From positions 1-64,000 of the forward strand of contig NZ_JAAXLS010000029.1 in the NCBI RefSeq assembly GCF_012328925.1: a stretch of DNA of 64,000 nucleotides. The letters run 5' to 3'. The first letter of the stretch is position 1, and each line of letters starts with the position of its first letter. Of the stretch, positions 24,020-32,864 are shown piece by piece. The notes beneath the pieces are model-generated. The model saw only the letters and a program-made list of their open reading frames with translations. It was not told the DNA's origin and did no database searches. The position numbers were made by a program, and so were the translations under genes. This DNA is from Amycolatopsis acididurans. Lineage in GTDB: Bacteria > Actinomycetota > Actinomycetes > Mycobacteriales > Pseudonocardiaceae.

Positions 24020-25078
24020 TTATCTGGTCGGGTCGAGCAGGACTTTGCCGACGCCGTCGGCCCGCTCCGCCAGCAGGGCATAGGCTCGTGCCCCTTCGGC
24101 GAGTCCGAGGCGATGCGTGACGAGCGCGGCCGGATCGAGTCGCCCGGCGGCGGTCAGCGCGAGCAGCGCGGGCAGCTCCCGCTGCGCGGAGCACAGGCCG
24201 ATGCAGAACTCGAGTTCCTTGGTCTGTGCCGCCTGCATCCGGAACGGGAAGGCGTCGTTCTGGCTCACGCCCACGACGCTGACCCGGCCCGCCGGGCGCA
24301 CCGCGCTCACCGCGAGTGCGATGGTGGCGTCGGCTCCGACGGCCTCGACGACCGCGTCGACGCCGTCACCGCCGGTGAGTTCTTTCAGGTGTGCCTTCGG
24401 GTTGTCGGCGTCGACGGGTTCAGCGCCACGTGCCAGGGCGACCGCGCGGCGATGCGCCACGGGCTCAACGACGAGGACCCTCGCCGCACCCATCGCGAAG
24501 GCCGACTGCACCGCGAGCTGACCGACCGGCCCCAGCCCGATGACCGCGACGTTCTCCCCCGGCTGGATCCGCGCGCGCCGGGCGCCGTACCAGGCGGTCG
24601 GCGCGTTGTCGGTGAGCAGGACGGCGGCCTCGTCGGACACCGTGTCCGGCACGCGCACCAGGTTGACCTCGGCGTGCGGGACGGCCACCAGCTCGGCCTG
24701 GCAACCGGGCAGCCGGTGGCTCATGCCGTAGCAGTACTCCTTCCACGGCTCGCGACGATGCTCACACGCCACCACGTGCCCGCTCGCGCACGCGGCGCAC
24801 CAGGCGCAGCCCACCGAGGCGGGCAGCAGCACCCGGTCGCCCACCGCGAACCGGCGGACATCCGGCCCGGTCTCGACGACCTCGCCGACCGCTTCGTGCC
24901 CGACGCAGTAGCCGATGTCGTCGGAGAACCCGTGCCCGGCGTAGATGTGCAGATCACTGCCGCAGACACCGGCGAGAGTGACCCGCACGACCGCACCCAG
25001 CCCGTCGGGAAGCGACGGGTCGGGCACGGTCGTGCAGCGCACATCTCCAGGTGCGTGATACGTCAGGGCCCGCATCAC
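24020..25078 (-). CDS. zinc-dependent alcohol dehydrogenase (MDR)
   Basis: A 352-residue protein. The catalytic zinc Cys is in GVCGSDLHIYAGHG with GHEAVGEV following. The structural zinc site is complete (CAWCAACASGHVVAC). The NAD-binding motif GLGPVGQLAV lies near residue 178. The start GTG 25078 overlaps the stop of the DUF1330 gene. It oxidises a secondary alcohol or a formaldehyde-like substrate. In this operon it and the iron-dependent dehydrogenase are both candidates for making the ketone used by the HyuAB enzyme. Confidence 0.88.
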   Translation of the reverse strand: MMRALTYHAPGDVRCTTVPDPSLPDGLGAVVRVTLAGVCGSDLHIYAGHGFSDDIGYCVGHEAVGEVVETGPDVRRFAVGDRVLLPASVGCAWCAACASGHVVACEHRREPWKEYCYGMSHRLPGCQAELVAVPHAEVNLVRVPDTVSDEAAVLLTDNAPTAWYGARRARIQPGENVAVIGLGPVGQLAVQSAFAMGAARVLVVEPVAHRRAVALARGAEPVDADNPKAHLKELTGGDGVDAVVEAVGADATIALAVSAVRPAGRVSVVGVSQNDAFPFRMQAAQTKELEFCIGLCSAQRELPALLALTAAGRLDPAALVTHRLGLAEGARAYALLAERADGVGKVLLDPTR

Positions 25079-25401
25079 GCGGGCGCCGCACCGGATGGCA
25101 GCTCCAGCGCACCCGGGAAGGTGATCGCGAACACGGTTTCGGCGGACTTTTCCCGCAGCGGCTGGACTTTCGCGTACTCACTCGAGGTCCACCACCGCCG
25201 GAACTCGTCCTCGTCGGAGAACCGGATCAGCACCAGCATGTTGGCCTCGAGCTCACCCTCCTCGACCTCGATCGCGCTGGTGACGGCGACCGGCGCCATC
25301 TCGTAGGCGCTCAGGGTCTGCACGGCTCCGGCCTGGTACTGGGCGAAGGTCTCGGCGTCGTGCTTGTTCATCAGGGCGAGCAGGAAATGTGGCGCGGACA
25401 T
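25075..25401 (-). CDS. DUF1330-like small protein
   Basis: A 108-residue ferredoxin-like alpha+beta barrel candidate. The frame has MSAPHFLLALMNKHDAETFA, ANMLVLIRFSDEDEFRRWW and SSEYAKVQPLREKSAET, characteristic of DUF1330/EthD-type dimeric barrels. Start ATG 25401 overlaps the stop of the HyuB gene and its end overlaps the alcohol dehydrogenase start. Such tight coupling to a HyuAB pair suggests a role in the same reaction, perhaps as an accessory subunit, but the family has no settled function. Confidence 0.75.
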   Translation of the reverse strand: MSAPHFLLALMNKHDAETFAQYQAGAVQTLSAYEMAPVAVTSAIEVEEGELEANMLVLIRFSDEDEFRRWWTSSEYAKVQPLREKSAETVFAITFPGALELPSGAAPA

Positions 25402-27416
25402 CAGGCGCCCTCCGCCACGTGCAGCTGGGTGCGGACCAGCGCACCGGTTTCGGGATCGGCGTATTCGGCCAGCTCGACCCCATCTCGCGGGGCGCACCAC
25501 TGGTCCAGTTCGGACAGTCGTGCCGCGGCGGGCCCACGGCGGACCGCGAACTCGCCCTCCCGCGCCCAGCTCCGCCGCTCCTCCCGGATCTCCGCGCGCC
25601 GGGCCTGCGTGGCGGCCGCGTCGGGCTGCCCGTCGACCACCACCACGCCGTAGGAAACCCGCGCGGCCAGCTCGCTCACGCGTCCCGCTCGGACGTCCTC
25701 GGCCACCAGTGCGGCCTCGCGCTGGATCGGGTCGCCGTAGCCGCCGCCACCGCCGGAGTTGAGCGTCATCACGTCACCGGGCAGCACGATCATCCCGAAC
25801 TGCTTGCCCTGCAACGATTGCGCCTGCCCGTCCAGCTCCTCCAGCGTGGCCGGAATGCGCCCGCTCGCCAGCGCCTTGTCCGCGCCCGCGCCGTTGGTCA
25901 AGGTGAAGTGGCTCGACGAACCGGGATAGCCACCGAACGCCCCGTTGGGCGGGACCTGCCAGCAGGACAGCATCGTGTGCTCCTGCCCGCCGGTGGTGTA
26001 CCACGGGGTCCAGGCAAGGTCCAGGCCCGCTCCGCCGCGGTACTGTCCGGGGCCGCCGGAGTTCTGGTTGAGGCGCCGCCACAGATACAGCACCGGGTAG
26101 GCGAACTCGTTGATCTCGATGTCCGGCAGGCTGTTCTGCGGCTGCGCGAGCGCGCCACCGACGTCCATCCCGTCCGCGATCGGCTGGGCACCGGCGCCGC
26201 CGCTGCCGCCGTTCATGTCCGGGAACGGCACGAGCGCGCCGTTCTCGTCGGGCGCGTAGAAGAACCCGGCGCACCAGGAGTCCTGCCAGGCGGCCATGAC
26301 GTGATCGCGGATGAACGGGTTCCCGCTGGCGGCCTGAACCTCGCCGAGCAGCCGGGTGACCACGCGGCACACCCGCAGGCCGGTTTCCAGGTGACCGGAG
26401 GACACCGGCGCCGGCATCTCCACGTGGCAGATGGTGCCGGGTTTGGTGATCACCTCGATCGCCCGCAGCGTGCCCTGGTTGATGGGCAGGTCCGGGAACA
26501 ACGTCATCAACAGCGGCGAGGCCACACAGCCGAGGGTGATCGCCTGGCTGCAGTTGACGAACCCGTCGGTCTGCGGCGCCGACTCCGACAAGTCGAAGGT
26601 CAGCTGGTCGTCGGCGACGGTCATCGTGCACCGGACCGGGTAGATGTCGTTGGTGTGGCCGTTGTGCTCTTCGTACTCCACCGCCGTGTACACACCGTTG
26701 GGCAGCTCGCGGATGCGGTCGCGGACCGCCTGCTCGGCGAGGTCCTTGGCCACCTCGATGTAGTGCCGGTAGGTGTCGATCCCGTACTGCTCGACCAGCG
26801 CGTTGATCCGCGCGTCACAACGGTTGCACGCGGCGATGAAGCTGCGGATGTCGCCGAGGACGATGTCCGGGACGCGGATGTTGGTCTCGATGATCCGCCA
26901 GATGTCGTCGATGATCTCGCCCTCGCTGGCGATCTTGATGCCGGGCAGGCGCAGGGCCTCGCCGTAGGTCTCGGTGGCCATCGGGGCCATCGAGCCGGGC
27001 GCGAACCCGCCGAAGTCGTTCACGTGCGCCTCGGCCCAGCACCAGGCGACGAGTTCGTCGCCGGCGAAGATCGGCCGGACCACCCCGACGTCGACCTGGT
27101 GGGCGTTGCCGGTGGTGAACGGGTCGTTGCAGATGAACACATCACCGGGGCGGATCTGCTCGCGCGGGGTGGTGGCCAGGATGTGCTTCACGGCCTGGCG
27201 GGCGGTGCCGAGGTACATGGTGATGTAGCCGGCGTAGCAGACGATGTCGCCCTCGGCGTCGGCGATGAAGGTGGAGAAGTCCACCGCCTCGGCGATCACC
27301 GGGCTGCCCGAGGCGCGCATCATCACCACGCCCATCTCGTGCGCGATGTTCTCCAGCGCCTTCGAGAAGATCTCGATGGTCACCGGATCGTCGGTGGTGA
27401 TCTCTGGTGCGGTCAT
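25401..27416 (-). CDS. hydantoinase B/acetone-carboxylase alpha-type subunit
   Basis: A 671-residue protein starting at ATG 27416. It has the HyuB hallmarks: IEIFSKALENIAHEMGVVM at the start, DVFICNDPFTTGNAHQVDV, EAHVNDFGG, INQGTLRAIEVITKPGTI and a C-terminal LNSGGGGGYGDP. Together with the next upstream HyuA it forms an ATP-dependent enzyme of the N-methylhydantoinase/oxoprolinase/acetone-carboxylase superfamily. No gamma subunit of acetone carboxylase is seen nearby. Substrate could be a ketone (carboxylation) or a cyclic amide (hydrolysis). Confidence 0.88.
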   Translation of the reverse strand: MTAPEITTDDPVTIEIFSKALENIAHEMGVVMMRASGSPVIAEAVDFSTFIADAEGDIVCYAGYITMYLGTARQAVKHILATTPREQIRPGDVFICNDPFTTGNAHQVDVGVVRPIFAGDELVAWCWAEAHVNDFGGFAPGSMAPMATETYGEALRLPGIKIASEGEIIDDIWRIIETNIRVPDIVLGDIRSFIAACNRCDARINALVEQYGIDTYRHYIEVAKDLAEQAVRDRIRELPNGVYTAVEYEEHNGHTNDIYPVRCTMTVADDQLTFDLSESAPQTDGFVNCSQAITLGCVASPLLMTLFPDLPINQGTLRAIEVITKPGTICHVEMPAPVSSGHLETGLRVCRVVTRLLGEVQAASGNPFIRDHVMAAWQDSWCAGFFYAPDENGALVPFPDMNGGSGGAGAQPIADGMDVGGALAQPQNSLPDIEINEFAYPVLYLWRRLNQNSGGPGQYRGGAGLDLAWTPWYTTGGQEHTMLSCWQVPPNGAFGGYPGSSSHFTLTNGAGADKALASGRIPATLEELDGQAQSLQGKQFGMIVLPGDVMTLNSGGGGGYGDPIQREAALVAEDVRAGRVSELAARVSYGVVVVDGQPDAAATQARRAEIREERRSWAREGEFAVRRGPAAARLSELDQWCAPRDGVELAEYADPETGALVRTQLHVAEGA

Positions 27417-27418
27417 GA

Positions 27419-29512
27419 TCAGTTCTCCTCGATCTCGGTCAGCACGTAGTTGCCCCACTCGTCCACCCGCAGCCGCCATCCGCGCGGGACCTGGATCGTG
27501 GTGAGGGGGTGTTCGAGCACGGCGGGCCCGGTGATCTCGCTGCCGGCCGGCGCGGCCACCGCGTCGTAAACCTCGAGATCGGCCTCGTCGCCCGACAGCG
27601 GCAGGAACACCCGGCGCCGCCCGGTCGGCCGCGGCGCCGGCGGGTTGTCCCGAAGTGGCGCCGGTGTCGGTGCCAGTGCCGCCACCTTGCCGGTCGCGGT
27701 CACCCGCACCGACATCAGGATCACCGGGCTGTCGCCCCACGCGGTGCCCTTGCCGTACTCGGCCTCGTACATCTCGGGGAACTTCTGTTGCGCCGCGACG
27801 AGATCCGCTTCGGACAGATCCTGCTTGCGCTCGATCGGAACCGACAGCTCCCACTGCTGGCCGAGGTATTTGAACTCGCCCTGCCAGGCGACCTCGATGT
27901 CGGATTCGTCGTAGCCGGCGTCCTTGAGCGTGCCGACCAGCTGCGCGTCCAGCTGGCGCAGGCTTTCGGCGATCGCGGAGGCATCGCCGCCGATCCAGGC
28001 CGCCGACCGCGCCTGGGTGCGGACGTCGTCACTGTTGAGCAGGCCGTAGGCGGAGAACACCGCGGCGTCGGCCGGGATGACGACACGCCGGATGCCCGCG
28101 GTGCGGGCGATGTCGGCGGCGAAGATGCCGAGCGCCCCGCCGTAGGAGACCATCGTGAACTCGCGCGGGTCGTGCCCCTTCTCCACGGTCACGGTGCGCA
28201 CGGCGTTGCTCATGTTCGCGGTCACCATGCGGTAGATCGCCGCCGCGCCCCGCGCCGCGTCCACGCCCAGCGGCTTGGCCACCTCACGCTCGATCGCCTC
28301 GCGGGCGGGTACGACCGAAAGCTCGCGGCGTCCGCCCAGGAATGCCTGCGGGTCGAGCAATCCGAGCACCGCGGAGGCGTCGGTCACCGTCGGCAGGCTG
28401 CCGCCCTTGCCGTAGCAGACCGGGCCGGGCTCGGCACCCGCGCTGTGCGGGCCGACCTGCGGCACGCCGCGGGCGTCCAGCCACGCGATCGACCCGCCGC
28501 CCGCACCGATCGGCAGCACGTCGATTTTGGACAGTGCGGTCAGGAACTGATCGCGCAGCATGACGCGCTCGGTGATCGCCGGTTTCGTCCCCTGCAGCAC
28601 CGAAACGTCGAAGGAGGTGCCGCCCATGTCGGCGGTGACCACGTTCTTGATACCCATCCGGCGGGCGAGGGCCTGGGCCCCGATCACGCCACCGGCGGGA
28701 CCGCTGTCGATCAGCGTGATGGGCTTGTCGCGTGCCTCTTCCGCGGACAGGGTGCCGCCGAAGCCCTGCATGAAGGCGACCGGCACGCGCAGGCCCCGCT
28801 CGGCGAGCTCACGCTCGATCCGTCCGGTGTACTCGGCCACCCGCAAGCCGGTGAACGCGTTGAGCACGGTGGTCATCGTCCGCTCGTACTCCCGGATGAC
28901 CGGGTGCAGCCGGGAGGAGACGCTGACGAAGATCTCCGGGTGCTCGGCCTCGATGAGCGCCGCGATCCGCTCCTCGTGCCCCGGGTCGAGGAAGCTCCAC
29001 AGCAGGGAGACGGCGATGGCCTCCACGCCCTGGTCGACCAGCTCCCCGATCGCCCGGCGGGCGTCCTCATCGGACAGCGGCACGATCGTCTTTCCCTTGC
29101 GGTCGAGGCGTTCGTTCACCTCGGCCACGCGTTCCCTCGGCACGATCTGCGGCAGGTTTAGCTGCTTGTGGTGGTCGCGGTTGGCGTTGCGGGCCGAGCG
29201 GGCGATGAGCAGGTTGTCCCCGAAGCCCTTGGTCGTGATCAGCCCGACCTTCGCGCCTCGCAACTCGGCGACCGAGTTGGTGACCACCGTGGTGCCGTTG
29301 ACGAACCGGGTCGTGCGGGAGAGCACGTCGGTCAGGTCCGCACCGATCCGGCCGGCGAGGTTCCGCAACGCGGCCAGCAGGCCGATGCTGAGGTCGCCGG
29401 GGGTGGTGTCGGACTTGTCGGAGTAGACGGTCCCGTTGCTGTCCACGGCGGTGACATCGGTGAAGGTGCCCCCGATATCGCAGCCGATCTGGTATTCCAC
29501 CGCTGAGTTCAC
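27419..29512 (-). CDS. hydantoinase A/acetone-carboxylase beta-type subunit
   Basis: A 697-residue protein. GTG 29512 has AAAGGA upstream. The N-terminal ASKHA nucleotide-binding motif is GCDIGGTFTDVTAVD; DSGPAGGVIGAQ and VVTADMGGTSFDVSV complete the ATP site. The C-terminal domain follows to the end. Two bases separate it from HyuB. HyuA binds ATP and activates the substrate (enol or amide) by phosphorylation before carboxylation or ring opening at HyuB. Confidence 0.9.
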   Translation of the reverse strand: MNSAVEYQIGCDIGGTFTDVTAVDSNGTVYSDKSDTTPGDLSIGLLAALRNLAGRIGADLTDVLSRTTRFVNGTTVVTNSVAELRGAKVGLITTKGFGDNLLIARSARNANRDHHKQLNLPQIVPRERVAEVNERLDRKGKTIVPLSDEDARRAIGELVDQGVEAIAVSLLWSFLDPGHEERIAALIEAEHPEIFVSVSSRLHPVIREYERTMTTVLNAFTGLRVAEYTGRIERELAERGLRVPVAFMQGFGGTLSAEEARDKPITLIDSGPAGGVIGAQALARRMGIKNVVTADMGGTSFDVSVLQGTKPAITERVMLRDQFLTALSKIDVLPIGAGGGSIAWLDARGVPQVGPHSAGAEPGPVCYGKGGSLPTVTDASAVLGLLDPQAFLGGRRELSVVPAREAIEREVAKPLGVDAARGAAAIYRMVTANMSNAVRTVTVEKGHDPREFTMVSYGGALGIFAADIARTAGIRRVVIPADAAVFSAYGLLNSDDVRTQARSAAWIGGDASAIAESLRQLDAQLVGTLKDAGYDESDIEVAWQGEFKYLGQQWELSVPIERKQDLSEADLVAAQQKFPEMYEAEYGKGTAWGDSPVILMSVRVTATGKVAALAPTPAPLRDNPPAPRPTGRRRVFLPLSGDEADLEVYDAVAAPAGSEITGPAVLEHPLTTIQVPRGWRLRVDEWGNYVLTEIEEN

Positions 29513-29531
29513 GACGCTGTGTCCTTTCTGG

Positions 29532-30737
29532 TCAGTTGGGGCCGGTGGTTGCCCACGCGGCTTCGAGCAGGTTCAGCACGTCTGCCTGGGTGACCGGCCG
29601 CGGGCAGGCGGCCACCGCCGGGTCGGTCATGACGTGTTCGGCGATCGCGGGCAGCACCTCCCGGCGTCCCCCCGCGGCGGAGATCGTGTTCGTCAGGCCC
29701 AAAGAGCCGATCAGGCCGCGCACCGCGCCGATCGCGGCGTCGGCCGCGGCGGCGTCGTCCATTTCCCGGGTGTCGGTGCCGAACGCCTCGGCGATCAGGC
29801 GCAGCCGAGGCCCGGTCTGCTCCCGGGTGAACTCCATGACCAGCGGCAGCATGATCGCCGAGGTCAGCCCGTGCAGGATGTCGAACTCCGCGGCGAGCTG
29901 GTGCCCGATGCCGTGCGAGAGCCCGACCCCGGCGTTGGTCAGCCCGAAGATCGACAGCCACGTGCCGAGCAGGCAGTTCGTCCTCGCCTCGGCATCGCCG
30001 GGGTTTTTCTTGCTGTGCGCCAGGTTCCGCGAGATCAGCCGCAGCGCCTCGGCGCCGAGCCCGTCGGTCAACGCCATGTGCCGGGTGGACAGGATTCCCT
30101 CGACGGCGTGGTCGACCGCCCGCATTCCCGAGGCGGCCCACAACCAGTCCGGCGTGGCGGCGCAGACCCACGGGTCGAGCACCACCGCTTTCGGCTGGAA
30201 TCCCGGATCGGTGTAGGCGCACTTGCGGTGCGTGATCTCGTCGGTCACCCCGAACAGCGCAGTGTGCTCCCCGCCGGAGAGGGTGGTGGGGACGGCGATG
30301 TGCGGGATCAGCGTGCCGTGCACCTCGGGAATCTCGTAGGAGTCGGGATAGGTGAACCGCACGCGGTGCTTTTCGAACTGATCGGGCTCGGTGATGTTCT
30401 CCGCCAGGCACAGGGTGACCGCCTTGGCGCAGTCGATGGGCGTCCCGCCACCGACGCTGAGCACACTGTCCACACCGGACTCGCGTGCGGCCTCGGCGGC
30501 GTGGAGCACCGCGGCCCGCGGAACGTGCTGCGGGATCCCGGAATGCACGGCCACCAGCCGTGCCCCGAGCCGGTCCCGCAGGGCCTGCTCCACCGCGGAT
30601 CCGGCCAGGGATCCGGAGAGAATGGCCAGCGCCCGGCTGCCACCCACCCGGTCGAGCAGGGCACCGATCTGGTCGAACGCGCCTTCTCCGTAGGTGACGG
30701 TGTCGGCGGGCGGGATAGTGAACGTCCTTGCCGGCAC
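29532..30737 (-). CDS. iron-containing alcohol dehydrogenase
   Basis: A 401-residue protein, GTG 30737 with GGGAGGATCC upstream. NAD motif SVGGGTPIDCAKAV; metal ligands in MRAVDHAVEG and LSHGIGHQLAAEFDILHG. The GIGHQLAAEFDILHG pattern and the GGEHTALFGVTDE segment suggest the maleylacetate-reductase-like subgroup, but the substrate cannot be read off. It is the first gene after the regulatory palindrome at 30820-30838 and leads the HyuAB section of the operon. Confidence 0.87.
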   Translation of the reverse strand: MPARTFTIPPADTVTYGEGAFDQIGALLDRVGGSRALAILSGSLAGSAVEQALRDRLGARLVAVHSGIPQHVPRAAVLHAAEAARESGVDSVLSVGGGTPIDCAKAVTLCLAENITEPDQFEKHRVRFTYPDSYEIPEVHGTLIPHIAVPTTLSGGEHTALFGVTDEITHRKCAYTDPGFQPKAVVLDPWVCAATPDWLWAASGMRAVDHAVEGILSTRHMALTDGLGAEALRLISRNLAHSKKNPGDAEARTNCLLGTWLSIFGLTNAGVGLSHGIGHQLAAEFDILHGLTSAIMLPLVMEFTREQTGPRLRLIAEAFGTDTREMDDAAAADAAIGAVRGLIGSLGLTNTISAAGGRREVLPAIAEHVMTDPAVAACPRPVTQADVLNLLEAAWATTGPN

Positions 30738-30819
30738 GGATCCTCCCGTCTGCGTTGGCAGGAATGTGATGGATCCGACTCTGCCGGGGGCACCGGCGGC
30801 GCGGAAGTCACCGTTGCTA

Positions 30820-30838
30820 GTGGTGGTGACACCACCAC
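30820..30838. promoter_or_regulatory. 19-bp perfect palindrome upstream of the Fe-ADH/HyuAB operon
   Basis: GTGGTGGTGACACCACCAC is perfectly symmetrical around the central A. It lies in the only gap of any size (109 bases) in the minus-strand run, between the MmyB-type regulator and the dehydrogenase. No T-run follows on the minus strand, so an operator is more likely than a terminator. The neighbouring regulator is the obvious candidate. Confidence 0.55.
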
Positions 30839-30846
30839 CTTCGCCC

Positions 30847-31671
30847 TCATTGGCAGGGCAGGAAGGTGTGCAGCCGCAGGGCCGCGTCGTCCCCGGTCTG
30901 GGTCGCGACGAAGTCGAACCGCAACGGCCCCATCGAGCGGTGCCGGTAGTGCAGCACGCCCACCGGGCGGCGCCGCACCTCGTGCAACGGCCACATCAGA
31001 CGGAACAGCGCACTGTCGCATTGCAACTGTTCCACCTGCCGTTCGAACGCCGGATCGCCGACGAGGGCCGCGGTGTCGGCCCGGAAGTGGGCGACGTTGA
31101 AATGCGCGGCCGCCACCGGGTCGGCGAAGCGCAGCGGGGCGTGGTTGCCGAGCAGCGCGAACCGCAGCGCGTTGCGTTCCTCCGGCGGCACCTCCTCCAG
31201 CGGCAGCCCGAACAACATCCCCGCCGCCTCGTTCCAGTCGAGGATGTTCCAGCGCCGGTCGATGAGGTAGGCGGGAGCGTCCCGCAACTGGTGCAGCATG
31301 CGGCGCAGGCACTGCTCGTCGGAAGATCCGCCGTCCGCCCCCGAACCGGGCGGGGCATGGCCTGCCAGGCGGAACATGTGATCGCGCTCCGCGGCCGAGA
31401 GCCGCAGCGCGGCCGCCACCGAGGCGAGCACGGATTCCGAAACCTGGATCGGGCGGCCCTGTTCCAGCCAGGAGTACCAGCTACAGCTGATGGAAGCCAG
31501 TTGCGCCACCTCCTCGCGCAGCAGCCCGGGCGCCCTGCGCCGGGCGCCGACCGCGAGGCCCAGCTCCGCCGGCTTCACTCTTTCCCTTGCCGTGCGCAGA
31601 AACCGGGCGAGCTCGCGGCGCTGCGCGACCAGTTTCGTGTCGCGCGGTTTCGGTGCGACTGCAACGGTCAT
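30847..31671 (-). CDS. XRE-family regulator with MmyB-like ligand domain
   Basis: A 274-residue protein. The N-terminal HTH (about 22-90) contains RRRAPGLLREEVAQLASISC and SWYSWLEQGRPIQVSESVL, which is characteristic of MmyB-type regulators. The C-terminal domain (about 115-270) has PAYLIDRRWNILDWNEAA and ADPAF-like sequence with the WPLHEVRRRPVG region, resembling the PAS-like MmyB ligand domain. It lies between the acyl-CoA dehydrogenase (16 bases) and the Fe-ADH. It is probably the local regulator of the HyuAB section. Confidence 0.88.
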   Translation of the reverse strand: MTVAVAPKPRDTKLVAQRRELARFLRTARERVKPAELGLAVGARRRAPGLLREEVAQLASISCSWYSWLEQGRPIQVSESVLASVAAALRLSAAERDHMFRLAGHAPPGSGADGGSSDEQCLRRMLHQLRDAPAYLIDRRWNILDWNEAAGMLFGLPLEEVPPEERNALRFALLGNHAPLRFADPVAAAHFNVAHFRADTAALVGDPAFERQVEQLQCDSALFRLMWPLHEVRRRPVGVLHYRHRSMGPLRFDFVATQTGDDAALRLHTFLPCQ

Positions 31672-31687
31672 CGGTTTCGCTCCTCGA

Positions 31688-32845
31688 TCAGCCGGCCACG
31701 ACGTCCCTGCCCAGGACGTCCCTGGCGATGATCAGCTTCTGGATCTGCGCGGTGCCGTCACCGATCTGGTAGCCCGAGATGTCCCGCAGCAGCGCCTGCA
31801 GCGGCATCTCCTCCGACCAGCCGACCTGGCCGTGGATCAGCACGGCCTCCTGGATCGCGGCGAAGGCCACCCGGGGAGCCCACCACTTGAGCATCGCCGC
31901 CTGGGTGGTGTGCGGTTGTCCCGCCATCCGCAGTCCGAGGGTCTGATACGCCAGCGCCCGCACCGCCGCCAGGTACGTGGTGTGCTCGGCGATCGGGAAG
32001 GACACCCCCTGGTTCGCGGCGAGCGGTTTGCCGAACGTGGTGCGTTCGCGGGCGTAGCCCGCCGCCATGTCCAGTGCCCGCTGCGCGGCGCCTGCACACG
32101 TCAAGGCGATCAGGGTGCGGCTGAGGTCGAACTCGGCCATGATCTTGCCGAATCCTTGTCCTGGTGCCGAAATCACCCGCTCGTCCGGCACGAAGGTGCC
32201 GTCGAGGGTGACCGATCCGCGGCCGAGCGGTTTGAAGCCCGGATCGGCGAAGTTCTGCGAGGACACCGTCGGGTCGTCGCATTCCACGAGGAAACAGCCG
32301 ATGCCTTTGGCTTTCCGCGCGGGATCGGTCTGTGCCAGCACGATCGCGATGTCCGCGTGCGGCGCCTGGGTGACCGACGTCTTCTCCCCGGTCAGCAGCC
32401 AGCCGCCCGCCACCCGCTCCGCTTTCGTGCGGATGCCGCCGGCGTCCGATCCGGCCCCGGGTTCGGTCACGGCCCAGCAGCCGAGTGCGTCGCCGGCGGC
32501 CACGAGTGGTGACCAGCGTGCGACCGCTTCACCCGGGTGCTCGGCGAGCAGCCCGACCAGGCTGTTGGTGCTGAACAGGATGTAGCCGCAGTTGGGGTCG
32601 GCGTAGGAGATTTCCTCGACCGCCAGCCCCAGCGCGAGCAGATCCGCGCCCTGACCACCGTGCTCCTCGGCGAGGGTCAGGTTGGTCAGCCCGGCTTCGG
32701 CGAGCTTTTTCGTTTCGGCGTAGGGGAATTCGGTGCGGTTCGCGCGCTCGTGGTAGGAGTCGAGGAACTCCGCGCGCGCGAACCGCCGCGTCGAGCGCCG
32801 GAACTCGGCGTGATCCTCGTCGAGGATGAAAGCGTTTTCGGACAA
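31688..32845 (-). CDS. acyl-CoA dehydrogenase
   Basis: A 385-residue protein. The start is TTG 32845 (LSENAFILDEDHAEFRRSTR) behind GGAAGG; upstream codons in the frame look non-coding. Motifs: CWAVTEPGAGSDAGGIRTKA, WLLTGEKTSVTQA, ANQGVSFPIAEHTTYLAAVR and HGQVGWSEEMPLQALLRD with a GYQIGDGTAQIQKLIIARDV C-terminus, all normal. It comes 19 bases after the ligase gene. It should oxidise the acyl-CoA made by that ligase. Confidence 0.9.
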   Translation of the reverse strand: MSENAFILDEDHAEFRRSTRRFARAEFLDSYHERANRTEFPYAETKKLAEAGLTNLTLAEEHGGQGADLLALGLAVEEISYADPNCGYILFSTNSLVGLLAEHPGEAVARWSPLVAAGDALGCWAVTEPGAGSDAGGIRTKAERVAGGWLLTGEKTSVTQAPHADIAIVLAQTDPARKAKGIGCFLVECDDPTVSSQNFADPGFKPLGRGSVTLDGTFVPDERVISAPGQGFGKIMAEFDLSRTLIALTCAGAAQRALDMAAGYARERTTFGKPLAANQGVSFPIAEHTTYLAAVRALAYQTLGLRMAGQPHTTQAAMLKWWAPRVAFAAIQEAVLIHGQVGWSEEMPLQALLRDISGYQIGDGTAQIQKLIIARDVLGRDVVAG

Positions 32846-32864
32846 CGGGAAACCTTCCGGTGAC

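Noticed and set aside
27509-29161. 550-codon plus-strand open frame over HyuA
   Set aside because: Antisense shadow of the HyuA gene, whose protein motifs are unambiguous on the minus strand.
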